This document shows, piece by piece, positions 38,367-46,802 of a stretch of DNA of 64,000 nucleotides (position 1 is the first letter of the stretch; each line of letters starts with the position of its first letter). Made by a program: the position numbers and the translations under genes. The notes beneath the pieces are model-generated. The model did no database searches. It was not told the origin of the DNA and saw nothing but the letters and a program-made list of their open reading frames with translations. Source of the stretch: Gammaproteobacteria bacterium RIFCSPHIGHO2_12_FULL_36_30 (GTDB taxonomy: Bacteria; Pseudomonadota; Gammaproteobacteria; Coxiellales; Coxiellaceae); the NCBI GenBank assembly GCA_001801815.1, contig MGXU01000003.1:62001-126000 (forward strand), written 5' to 3'.

Positions 38367-38795
38367 TTATTTTTTTGTAACTGGCATTCCAGATGTTTTC
38401 CAACCATCCATGCCACCTTTCAATGTTGATACTTTTTGAAATCCCGCTTGTTTTAAGCGTAAAACAATCGGTGTTGTTTTTAATCCCATCGAATCAACTA
38501 AAATAATCGGGCGATCACGATATGCATTTAATTTTTCCTGATTATGTTCAAAATCGCCTGTCGGAATATTTTTTGCATTGACAATATGACCTTCGCGATA
38601 AGCATTTGCATCGCGTAAATCAATCACAATCGCATCTTCACGGTTAATTAAATGTGTTGCAACTGCAGCTGTTACTTGTTCACCACGTGCACTTTTACTT
38701 TTTAACTCTTCAGTGATCAATAAAATTAAAACGATAAAAAATCCAGTGACTAACGGCCAATGTTTTATTACAAATGGGATGATTTCATGTAACAT
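38367..38795 (-). CDS. Membrane-anchored rhodanese-like protein (YibN type), catalytic Cys absent
   Basis: The 142-residue protein has one N-terminal membrane helix (residues 16-28) followed by a rhodanese domain (VIDLRDANAYREGHIVNAKNIP, STLKGGMDGWKTSGMPV). In the active-site loop, where sulfurtransferases have Cys, the sequence reads VDSMGLKTTP, so it is probably not a sulfurtransferase. Gene order secB-grxC-yibN is conserved in gammaproteobacteria. Function unclear. Confidence 0.88.
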   Translation of the reverse strand: MLHEIIPFVIKHWPLVTGFFIVLILLITEELKSKSARGEQVTAAVATHLINREDAIVIDLRDANAYREGHIVNAKNIPTGDFEHNQEKLNAYRDRPIILVDSMGLKTTPIVLRLKQAGFQKVSTLKGGMDGWKTSGMPVTKK

Positions 38796-38841
38796 ATTTA
38801 TTTTCTCGATATTTGAATTCGCAACAGTATACTAAAGGTTT

Positions 38842-40362
38842 GTGAAAAACAATATGACTAAAAAAACATTTGCGCTCATTATTTTGGATGGTTGGGGATA
38901 TCGCCAAGAATCTGCGCACAATCCAACACGTACAGTTTCAACACCTACGATCGATGCATTATTTTCAAATTATCCAAACTTATTAATTGAAGCATCGGGA
39001 AAAGCGGTGGGTTTACCAGATGGACAAATGGGAAATTCTGAAGTGGGACATTTGCATATTGGCGCTGGTCGCAAAGTGCCGCAAGATTTAGTGCGCATGA
39101 ATAATGAAATTGAAAGCGGCGCATTTTTTAAAAATTCAGTTTTGATAAATGCAATTCAGCTGGCGAAAAAAAATAATAAAGCAGTGCATATTATTGGTTT
39201 GTTATCGGATGGCGGCGTGCATAGTCATGTTGATCATATTGCTGCGATGATTGATATGGTAAATCAACATGGCGTTACAAAAAATTATTTACATGCGATT
39301 TGTGATGGACGTGATACGGCGCCAAAATCAGCATTAACTTTTATTGAAAAGACAAAAGGAAAAATTGTTTCTGTGATTGGACGATATTACGCAATGGATC
39401 GCGATAATAGATGGGATCGCACACAGCAATTTTATGATTTATTAACTTTAGGAAAAGGAAAAACAGCAGATTCTGCTGAAAATGCAGTGAAAAATGCATA
39501 TGCGCGCGGCGAAACAGATGAATTTATTTTGCCAACGATTATTCCGGTTGATGGAAAAAAAATATGCGTAGAAGATGGTGATGTAATTATTTTTATGAAT
39601 TTTCGCGCAGATCGTGCAAGACAAATCGCGCGTGCATTTATTGAAAAAGATTTTAAAGAATTTACACGCGAAAAGATTCCAAAAATTTCTGATTTTGTTT
39701 CTTTAACAGAATATTTTGATAATGCGAATATTAATATTGCCTATCCTGCAATAAAAATAAAAAATACACTCGGTGAATTTTTATCACAACAAGGATTAAC
39801 TCAATTACGTTTAGCGGAAACAGAAAAATATGCGCACGTGACATATTTTTTAAATGGCGGAATTGAAGCGCCAAATAAAAATGAATTTAGAAAATTAATT
39901 CCATCGCCAAAAATTGCAACATATGATACGCAACCCGAAATGAGCGCGATTGCAGTGACAGATTATTTTGTTGAAGCAATTGAAAGCGGAAAATATGATG
40001 TGATTATTTGTAATTATGCTAACCCCGATATGATTGGTCACACTGGAAATGAGATCGCTGCGGAAAAAGCAGTTGCAATTATTGATGTATGTTTGAATCG
40101 TGTATTAACTGCATTAAAAAAAGTAAATGGTGAAGCAATTATTACTGCGGATCATGGTAATATTGAAGTAATGCAAGATGAAAAAACTGGGCAGCCGCAC
40201 ACTGCACATACAACAAATTTGGTGCCATTTATTTATGTTGGGCGCGCTGTAAAAAATATTGCAAAAACAGGCACGCTTGATGATGTTGCGCCGACGTTAT
40301 TATATTTATTGGGATTAAAAAAGCCCGTTGAAATGACGGGAAATGTTTTGGTGGATGTATGA
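38842..40362 (+). CDS. gpmI: 2,3-bisphosphoglycerate-independent phosphoglycerate mutase
   Basis: GpmI interconverts 3- and 2-phosphoglycerate using two manganese ions. Motifs are ILDGWGYR, the phosphoserine loop MGNSEVGHLHIGAGR, DGRDTAPKSA, FMNFRADRARQ and ADHGN.E. Length is 506 from a GTG at 38842 or 502 from the ATG at 38854; AAAGG lies just before the GTG. The envC start overlaps its stop, so they are coupled. Confidence 0.97.
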   Translation: MKNNMTKKTFALIILDGWGYRQESAHNPTRTVSTPTIDALFSNYPNLLIEASGKAVGLPDGQMGNSEVGHLHIGAGRKVPQDLVRMNNEIESGAFFKNSVLINAIQLAKKNNKAVHIIGLLSDGGVHSHVDHIAAMIDMVNQHGVTKNYLHAICDGRDTAPKSALTFIEKTKGKIVSVIGRYYAMDRDNRWDRTQQFYDLLTLGKGKTADSAENAVKNAYARGETDEFILPTIIPVDGKKICVEDGDVIIFMNFRADRARQIARAFIEKDFKEFTREKIPKISDFVSLTEYFDNANINIAYPAIKIKNTLGEFLSQQGLTQLRLAETEKYAHVTYFLNGGIEAPNKNEFRKLIPSPKIATYDTQPEMSAIAVTDYFVEAIESGKYDVIICNYANPDMIGHTGNEIAAEKAVAIIDVCLNRVLTALKKVNGEAIITADHGNIEVMQDEKTGQPHTAHTTNLVPFIYVGRAVKNIAKTGTLDDVAPTLLYLLGLKKPVEMTGNVLVDV

Positions 40363-41510
40363 AAAATAATTTAATATGGATTGCAGTTATTTTATTTACA
40401 TTTACAGTAAATGCATATCCATCCGAAAATAATATTGCAAAAAAATCCGAACTCACCACCATTAACAAAAATATTGCTTCAATCCAAACAGAATTAAAGC
40501 AAGCGACACTAAAAAAATCACAATTACAATCCGCATTAGAACAAACTGAAAATACAGAAAGCACGATTAACAATGAATTAAAAACAACACAAAAAACATT
40601 ATCAGCACAACAAGAAAAATTAAAAGCATTACAAAAACAAACCATTCCATTATCAAAAGAAAAAAATAAAAATCGTGAAGCGTTAAAGCAACAAATTCGC
40701 GCTGCTTATTTATTCAGCCAAAAACCTTATTTAAAATTATTGTTAGAACCCAATAATGTTGCAAAAACACAGCACATGTTGATGTATTTTCATTACATCA
40801 CCAACGAACAAACTAAGACCATGACAAAACTTGAAAAATCATTAACGTCTTGTATGCGAAATCAAAAAGCAATTCAAAAACAATATGCGAAATTATTAGT
40901 ATTAAAACAAACGCAATTACAAAATCAACAAGCGCTGCAAAAAACGCAAGTGCAGCGCCAACAATTAATTCAAGCGATTAATCAACACATTCAAACGAAA
41001 CATGAAAAATTAGTTGCGTTATTACATAATAAACAGCAGTTAGAAAAAACAATTGAATTATTAAATCAACAAACATCGCAACCTGTTTTTAGTCAGTCGT
41101 CGCATGTGCCAAATTTGCCGTTTGGTCAATTACACGGAAAATTATCTTGGCCAACACATGGATCTATTCGTGATGCATTTGGTACACAAGTGTATCAAAG
41201 CGAGTTAAAATGGGATGGTACATTGATTGCTGCATCGCAGGGACAACCCATTCACGCCGTTGCTGCAGGACGTGTGATTTTTGCAAAATGGATGGCGGGT
41301 TACGGATTGTTGCTTATCATCAACCAAGGAAATGGTTATATGACATTGTACGGCCGCGCGCAAACTCTCACAAAAACAGTAGGCGATTACGTAAAAGCAA
41401 ATGAAGTAATTGGAACCGTTGGAAAATCAGGCGGATTTGAACACCCTGCTTTATATTTTTCAATTCGACATGATGGAACTGCTGTAAATCCAGCAAGATG
41501 GTGTGCATGA
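40359..41510 (+). CDS. envC: EnvC-like murein hydrolase activator
   Basis: EnvC activates amidases at the septum. The protein has a signal peptide (residues 1-20), a long coiled-coil (about 25-225, many Gln/Lys/Leu), and a C-terminal LytM domain. The LytM domain is degenerate: the final motif reads ALYFSIR instead of the metal-binding HxH, so it is an activator, not a hydrolase. Length 383. It sits between gpmI and ctpA in the standard order. Confidence 0.93.
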   Translation: MKNNLIWIAVILFTFTVNAYPSENNIAKKSELTTINKNIASIQTELKQATLKKSQLQSALEQTENTESTINNELKTTQKTLSAQQEKLKALQKQTIPLSKEKNKNREALKQQIRAAYLFSQKPYLKLLLEPNNVAKTQHMLMYFHYITNEQTKTMTKLEKSLTSCMRNQKAIQKQYAKLLVLKQTQLQNQQALQKTQVQRQQLIQAINQHIQTKHEKLVALLHNKQQLEKTIELLNQQTSQPVFSQSSHVPNLPFGQLHGKLSWPTHGSIRDAFGTQVYQSELKWDGTLIAASQGQPIHAVAAGRVIFAKWMAGYGLLLIINQGNGYMTLYGRAQTLTKTVGDYVKANEVIGTVGKSGGFEHPALYFSIRHDGTAVNPARWCA

Positions 41511-41540
41511 GGAACGTGTACAAACAAATGGAGTTGTAAA

Positions 41541-42878
41541 ATGAAATCTTTTTTAAAAATAATTTTCTTCTCACTCATTTTTTCTTATATCAATTCCACA
41601 TTCGCATTTTCTTTTGCTTTTTTCGAACAACCAAAACAAGACGAACCTGTTTCAACAAAACAAATTGATCAACTTACAAAAGTGATTGACGTCATTCAAA
41701 ATAATTACATTACAAAAGTGAATGAAAATACATTAATGAATAATGCAATTAGCGGAATGGTTACGCGTTTAGATCCGCATTCTGCTTTTTTAAATAAACG
41801 TGAATTAGCGGAATTAGAAACAACCGTGTCTGGAGAATTTGTTGGTATTGGTGTTGAGTTAACAACTGATCGCGGAATGTTACGTGTTATCACACCAATC
41901 GATGGTTCACCCGCTGCAAAAGCAGGATTAAAACCAAATGATTTAATTATTAAAGTGGATGATAAATTAATTCAAGATATGACAGTGAATGAAGCAATTG
42001 ATCAAATCAAAGGAAAACCAGGAACAAACGTTACGTTAACTGTCATTCGAAAAGATGAATCAAAACCCCTTGTTTTTAAGATCACGCGCGAAGTTGTAAA
42101 AATTCAAGCGGTAAAAACAAAAATGTTAGCGCCGGGTTATGGTTATATTCGTTTATCTATTTTTCAAGGACCAGTCGAACAACAAGTGCGTGATGCAATT
42201 AATCAATTTAAAAAAGAATCAGGTGGAAATTTAAAAGGATTGGTTTTAGATTTGCGAAATAATCCTGGTGGATTGCTTGATGCAAGCGCTGATGTTGTGG
42301 ATTTATTTTTAGATAAAAAAGCAACGGAAAAATATCATGATTTAATTGTATATACAAAAGGCCGCATTCCAAATTCAGATGTATCGTTCAAAGCACATGA
42401 TGCTGATATGATTCCGGGTGTGCCAATGGTTGTATTAATTAATGGCGGTTCTGCATCGGCATCTGAAATTGTTGCGGGCGCGCTGCAAGATTATAAACGT
42501 GCCATTATTATGGGCTCGCGCAGTTTTGGAAAAGGATCCGTGCAAACTGTTATTCCAATTGGCGATGACAGTGCATTAAAATTAACCACTGCTTTGTACT
42601 ACACGCCTGCTGGTCGCGAAATTCAAGCACGCGGCATTGAACCTGATGTGATTGTGCCAGAATTAGCAGTCGACGAAAAACAAATGGCTGGTTTACTGGA
42701 TATTGACGAAGCGAATTTTGATCATCATATTGAAAATGATTCAAAAGATAATTATGAAAAAAAATCGGTTGATTCTGCACGCAAAGAACAGCAAAAGTCT
42801 GTTATTAAATTAGCGAAAGAAGATTATCAACTTTATGAAGCGCTGGTGATGTTAAAAGGGTTGCATGCGGCGAAGTAG
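41541..42878 (+). CDS. ctpA: Carboxy-terminal processing protease (S41)
   Basis: This periplasmic protease has a signal peptide, a PDZ domain (about 95-180, GIGVELTTDRGMLRVITPIDGSPAAKAGLKPNDLI) and the S41 catalytic domain with serine in NGGSASASE and lysine in SFGKGSVQT. The 445-residue length fits CtpA. GGAG precedes the start. The last 43 bases of its coding region recur 840 bases downstream at 43677-43720. Confidence 0.95.
   Translation: MKSFLKIIFFSLIFSYINSTFAFSFAFFEQPKQDEPVSTKQIDQLTKVIDVIQNNYITKVNENTLMNNAISGMVTRLDPHSAFLNKRELAELETTVSGEFVGIGVELTTDRGMLRVITPIDGSPAAKAGLKPNDLIIKVDDKLIQDMTVNEAIDQIKGKPGTNVTLTVIRKDESKPLVFKITREVVKIQAVKTKMLAPGYGYIRLSIFQGPVEQQVRDAINQFKKESGGNLKGLVLDLRNNPGGLLDASADVVDLFLDKKATEKYHDLIVYTKGRIPNSDVSFKAHDADMIPGVPMVVLINGGSASASEIVAGALQDYKRAIIMGSRSFGKGSVQTVIPIGDDSALKLTTALYYTPAGREIQARGIEPDVIVPELAVDEKQMAGLLDIDEANFDHHIENDSKDNYEKKSVDSARKEQQKSVIKLAKEDYQLYEALVMLKGLHAAK
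42833..42875 (+). repeat. ctpA 3' end, copy 1 of a direct repeat
   Basis: TTATGAAGCGCTGGTGATGT and the following 23 bases are repeated in the same orientation at 43677-43720 with four or five differences. The two copies flank the toxin-antitoxin pair. Confidence 0.85.
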
Positions 42879-42910
42879 AATTACATTAATGGTAATAAAT
42901 ATCAATCTTG

Positions 42911-43195
42911 CTATGCAAAAGAAAACAGTAATTTCTTTCCAATAAAATGCGTTGCCTTAATTAAGGTATTAAGAGTAATAGAAGTATTTTTAGGATTTAA
43001 CAATCTATCCAGTGCAGAACGACTCGTGCCCATTTTTTCTGCGGTTTGTTTTTTAGTGAGATGTGTTTTTTTCATCTTTTTTTCAAGCTCGAATGCAATC
43101 ACACGTTTTATTGCAACCGCTTCTACCGCTTCACCCATTCCTTCGTCTTCCAAAAAACTATCAAAAGAACTGCCAACAAATTTATTTTTTTTCAT
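42911..43195 (-). CDS. XRE-family antitoxin of a toxin-first TA module
   Basis: The 94-residue protein has a helix-turn-helix domain at about 43-80 (HLTKKQTAEKMGTSRSALDRLL) preceded by a charged helical N-terminus. It follows the toxin gene by seven bases. This matches HigA-like antitoxins, which bind and neutralise the toxin and repress the operon. Confidence 0.88.
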   Translation of the reverse strand: MKKNKFVGSSFDSFLEDEGMGEAVEAVAIKRVIAFELEKKMKKTHLTKKQTAEKMGTSRSALDRLLNPKNTSITLNTLIKATHFIGKKLLFSFA

Positions 43196-43202
43196 ATCAG
43201 CC

Positions 43203-43556
43203 TCAATTTAATTCAAATTGTCTTTTTCTTTTTCTTGCTAAATGCAATTCCATTTTCGGTGTTTTTTGCGTCTTTTTAAAAAATGCATGAACTAAAATCA
43301 TCATGTTTTGTTCCATGAAAAATAATATTCGCGCAATTCTACCGTCTGATAATTTCGATCTCACTTCCCACAACCCATGACTCAAACTATCAATCAAAGG
43401 CATGCCGATGGGCCATCCATACTGTACGGTTTTAATATCTTCACCAATCGTTTTTTTATCTATTTTTGAAAGTTCCTGTAACCAATCTCGCACAGGTTCT
43501 GTACCTACTTCCGTGCAATAAAATACCACTTCTAATTTTTTTCGATTTTCATTCAT
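43203..43556 (-). CDS. HigB/Gp49-type RelE-superfamily toxin
   Basis: This 117-residue protein (from MNENRKKLEV) has the phage Gp49-like/HigB pattern: VVFYCTEVGTEPVRDWLQEL near the N-terminus, GLWEVRSKLSDGRIARILFFMEQNMMILVHAFFKK in the core, and the basic tail ARKRKRQFELN. These toxins cut mRNA on the ribosome. Upstream in-frame codons overlap the operator, so the ATG at 43556 (GGATGTG ahead) is preferred. Confidence 0.88.
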   Translation of the reverse strand: MNENRKKLEVVFYCTEVGTEPVRDWLQELSKIDKKTIGEDIKTVQYGWPIGMPLIDSLSHGLWEVRSKLSDGRIARILFFMEQNMMILVHAFFKKTQKTPKMELHLARKRKRQFELN

Positions 43557-43571
43557 CGCACACATCCATAA

Positions 43572-43589
43572 TGTACCAAAAATGGTACA
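43572..43589 (-). promoter_or_regulatory. Palindromic operator of the first TA module
   Basis: TGTACCA-AAAA-TGGTACA is a perfect 7-bp inverted repeat ending 16 bases before the toxin start codon. It is the expected place for autoregulation by the HTH antitoxin. A near-matching half-site occurs at the same distance before the second TA module. Confidence 0.65.
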
Positions 43590-43676
43590 ATTTGTCAAAT
43601 GTTTAAAAACAGAATAGTGTGCGATTGTTTGTATGCTGATGCAATACCGTGTTTTTGAGATTCACACGCCAGACAA

Positions 43677-43720
43677 TTATGAAGCGCTGGTGATGTTAAA
43701 AGAGGGTTACATACGGCGAG
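43677..43720 (+). repeat. ctpA 3' end, copy 2 of a direct repeat
   Basis: This is the second copy of the ctpA end, with a one-base insertion (AAAAGAGGG versus AAAAGGG) and a few substitutions; the stop codon context is lost. Nothing upstream of it continues the ctpA match, so only the tail was duplicated. Confidence 0.85.
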
Positions 43721-43807
43721 ATAACGTGTTGATAACGAACATTTGAAATTTATCAAATTTCTACTATAACTACCTCAACTGTCCGAAATAATGATAGCGA
43801 GGGTTTT

Positions 43808-44741
43808 GTGAATTTTATTAAAAATATCAAAAAGATACTGATTATAGTTTTACCGGCGCTAATACTTGGTTTTTATGCTAGCCAAGCGTTTTCTTCGATG
43901 AGCACGAATCAGTCTGCTACGCTTTTTATAATGAATGCTTCGAATTCAACAATACTACTTACAGATCCTAATGGGAACAGCATGGGCACCACCATATATC
44001 CTTACTCTAATCCTGGCGCAACCGGAATTACGATGCCACAAATGCTGCCAGGTGATCCACCGATCACATATTCGGTGATTACAGCCAGCTCTGTGGGTAA
44101 TCCTATTTCATTTACACTTACCATTACCCCCAACACTCAAACCGTGCCCGCACATAACGATTCAAATGCCGGCGGTTTTGGGAAGCACCGACTTGTTACC
44201 CTCCTTGGCTGACAGGGACATATGCTATATCCAATTTAAATGCGGTCAACAATACTCGTGTTCAAATGTACGGTGTTTCTGGTACCGGAATAGTTCTGTG
44301 TATTTCGGATTCTCATGGGCAGTATGTGAACTTTGGACTATTTGGGTCATTCAACAATATATTCGCTAATTATTGTGAGTCCGGTAGCCCTATCTTAACT
44401 GATGTATTTATTAATGCTGTTGGTCAACCGGACAACTGCCCCGTTACTCTTCCCATGGAGTAACCCAATTAAGTATGGCGGAATATATAGCTACCGGTTT
44501 CCAACGAAAGGATACTCATGGTTATATCGTAGGGATCTATGTTTTATCTGATGTTACAGTGCCCAACAACGCGAAAGCGGGACTTGTTTACAATGGTGAC
44601 CCCCATGTGTTTATTTGTATTTCAGATCATGCTGGAAATTTTTTACTTGGCAATTCTTCTTCACACCGCAATCGCCGCCTTAATTGGCGGTTGCGCAATA
44701 TAATTTTGAAATTCAAAATCTTCAAATTGATAATCAAATAA
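43808..44741 (+). pseudogene. Decayed secreted-protein gene with two frameshifts
   Basis: A GTG at 43808 opens a protein with a signal/anchor (ILIIVLPALILGFYASQAFSS) that stays readable to about 44185. After a T4 run (GGTTTTGGG) the sensible reading moves to another frame (EAPTCYPPWLTGTYAISNLNAVNNTRVQMYG...) ending at TAA 44463, and then to a third frame (HGVTQLSMAEYIATGF...). The second and third parts contain repeated units (VLCISDSHGQYVNFG and VFICISDHAGNFLLG), which shows they belong to one ancestral protein. The last residues run into the thyA region and look truncated. Family unknown; a repeat-bearing exported protein. Confidence 0.7.
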
Positions 44742-45455
44742 AGTTTCTGGTTTTCTTTTAATTAATAATGTTGGTAATTTTCCTGGTGTGCGTTGCAATT
44801 GCAATTGTGCTTGTTCTAAGTGGTTTAAATACAAATGACAATCACCACCTGACCAAATAAATTCACCAACATCTAAATTACACTGTTGCGCAATCATATG
44901 TGTTAATAATGCATATGATGCAATATTAAATGGCACACCTAAAAAAACATCTGCAGAACGCTGAATTAATTTACACGATAATTTATTTTCTGAAACAAAA
45001 AATTGAAATAAACAATGACACGGCGGCAATTTCATTTGATCAATTTCACCCACATTCCACGCAGAAATAATTAAACGACGCGAAGTTGGATCTTTTTTAA
45101 TGCGCGAAATTAAATTACTCATTTGATCGATCGTTTTGCCGTCACGCGTTTCCCAACGTCGCCATTGTTTTCCATAAACAGGACCTAAATCACCATTTTC
45201 ATCTGCCCATTCATTCCAAATTTTCACACCGTTGTCATTTAAATATTTTATATTTGTATCGCCATTTAAAAACCACAATAATTCATACACAATACTTTTC
45301 ATGTGTAATTTTTTTGTGGTTAATAAAGGGAAACCGCGCGATAAATCAAAACGCATGTCGTAACTAAAAATTCTTTTCACGCCAACGCCGGTGCGATCAT
45401 GTGCGATCACACCGTCATCATAAATCTTTTTTAGTAACGCCAAATATTCATACAT
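44661..45455 (-). CDS. thyA: Thymidylate synthase
   Basis: ThyA methylates dUMP to dTMP with methylene-tetrahydrofolate. The catalytic cysteine lies in [10 protein letters not shown], and [38 protein letters not shown] are family signatures. Length 264 equals E. coli ThyA. It lies downstream of lgt with one small membrane-protein gene between. Confidence 0.98.
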   Translation of the reverse strand: MYEYLALLKKIYDDGVIAHDRTGVGVKRIFSYDMRFDLSRGFPLLTTKKLHMKSIVYELLWFLNGDTNIKYLNDNGVKIWNEWADENGDLGPVYGKQWRRWETRDGKTIDQMSNLISRIKKDPTSRRLIISAWNVGEIDQMKLPPCHCLFQFFVSENKLSCKLIQRSADVFLGVPFNIASYALLTHMIAQQCNLDVGEFIWSGGDCHLYLNHLEQAQLQLQRTPGKLPTLLIKRKPETLFDYQFEDFEFQNYIAQPPIKAAIAV

Positions 45456-45505
45456 AATTAACCAAGCGAGAATATAAAAATTTTTTCACGCTCACACTCA
45501 CACTT

Positions 45506-45922
45506 TTATTGTTGTTGCGGAAGTTGCGGTGGATTTTGTGAGCCTTGTTGCACACCTTGTGTTGTATTAGGTGATGATGAAAAACAAGGATGATTTGTTA
45601 CACGACCTGTTTGCGATAATACTGCCGCTAACAAAACTGCCCAACAAACCCAAATCACTGTCATCGTGTGTGGGAAATGTTGTTGCTTAATAAAAAAGTG
45701 TGCGATTGCAAGTAACACACCAACAACAGCGGGAATTAATAATAACGCAATAACAGATTGGACTACTTCACCGACTTTATCGACAGAAAAAATTGCGCCT
45801 AATCCATTTGCAAGTTGTGCATGCACATACATAAAAAACTTTAACACTGCCATTAATTGATCTTGAAAATAAATAGCAGCAATCGACAAACCTATTAACA
45901 ATAAAATATGTTTTAACATCAT
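45506..45922 (-). CDS. Small membrane protein between lgt and thyA
   Basis: The 138-residue protein has an N-terminal hydrophobic segment (4-18), and two stronger membrane helices (about 58-78 and 88-104), ending in a Gln/Pro-rich tail (QGVQQGSQNPPQLPQQQ). It starts one base after the lgt stop, so it is translated with lgt. No family recognised with confidence. Confidence 0.7.
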   Translation of the reverse strand: MMLKHILLLIGLSIAAIYFQDQLMAVLKFFMYVHAQLANGLGAIFSVDKVGEVVQSVIALLLIPAVVGVLLAIAHFFIKQQHFPHTMTVIWVCWAVLLAAVLSQTGRVTNHPCFSSSPNTTQGVQQGSQNPPQLPQQQ

Positions 45923-45923
45923 T

Positions 45924-46703
45924 TCACTTCCTTTTGTAAATAATTATTAACGCAACAGCTCCAATTACAATCATGGGAAACGATAAGATTTGCCCCATCG
46001 TTACCCAATTCCAAAATAAATAACCATACTGCGGATCCGGTTGTCTGAAACATTCACAGAAAAACCGAAAACATCCGTATCCTAATAGAAAAAGTGCCGA
46101 CACTGCAAACTTTGGGCGCGGTTTTTGTGAAAAAAACCACAAAATTAAAAACAGCGCGACGCCTTCTAATAAAAATTCATAAATTTCGGATGGATGTCGC
46201 GGCAGCGGACCTGCATGCGGATACACCATTCCCCACGGAACAGTTGTTACTCTACCCCATAATTCGCCGTTAATAAAATTTCCTGCGCGACCTGCCGCTA
46301 ATCCAATCGGAACCATCGGCGCAATAAAATCTGTTAAATCCCAAACAGATTTTTTGATATGACGTCCATAAAAAATAAATGCAATACACACACCAATCAT
46401 TCCGCCATGAAATGACATGCCACCATTCCACACTGCAAATAAAGATAAAGGATGATGAACTAATCCCGGCACATCATAAAAAACCATATAACCAATTCGT
46501 CCACCAAGCACAACACCCAGCGCGCCATAAAAAATTAAATCAGTCACTTGTTCCGTTGTTAAGAAATTTGTTTTTTTCGCGCGATAACAACCGAGCGCCC
46601 ACGCGCCGACAAAACCAACTAAATACATTAATCCATACCAATGCACTTTAATTGGGCCGATGGAAAAGGCGATGGGGCTGATGTTTGAGGGGTAATAAAA
46701 CAT
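45924..46703 (-). CDS. lgt: Prolipoprotein diacylglyceryl transferase
   Basis: Lgt transfers diacylglycerol to the lipobox cysteine of prolipoproteins (MlaA in this window is one). The signature [16 protein letters not shown] and the multispanning profile with HGGMIG are diagnostic. Length 259 is normal. GAG lies seven bases before the ATG. Confidence 0.97.
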   Translation of the reverse strand: MFYYPSNISPIAFSIGPIKVHWYGLMYLVGFVGAWALGCYRAKKTNFLTTEQVTDLIFYGALGVVLGGRIGYMVFYDVPGLVHHPLSLFAVWNGGMSFHGGMIGVCIAFIFYGRHIKKSVWDLTDFIAPMVPIGLAAGRAGNFINGELWGRVTTVPWGMVYPHAGPLPRHPSEIYEFLLEGVALFLILWFFSQKPRPKFAVSALFLLGYGCFRFFCECFRQPDPQYGYLFWNWVTMGQILSFPMIVIGAVALIIIYKRK

Positions 46704-46730
46704 AGTATTCTCGCGAAATTTTAAACTATT

Positions 46731-46774
46731 CGATACTATCGTATAGTTTCATAAAAAACCATACGATAGTATTG
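46731..46774. promoter_or_regulatory. 19-bp inverted repeat between lgt and the orphan gene
   Basis: CGATACTATCGTATAGTTT (46731-46749) and AACCATACGATAGTATTG (46757-46774) form a nearly perfect inverted repeat with a seven-base spacer in the divergent promoter region. It ends about 28 bases before the ATG at 46803. An operator is the simplest reading; a leader hairpin is possible. Confidence 0.55.
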
Positions 46775-46802
46775 TATATGACAAATACAAAGAAGAATCT
46801 CC

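Noticed and set aside
44166-44369. Open frame of 67 codons in the accessory pocket
   Set aside because: It reads Cys/Trp-rich noise; the sensible product in this stretch lies in a different frame of the decayed gene.
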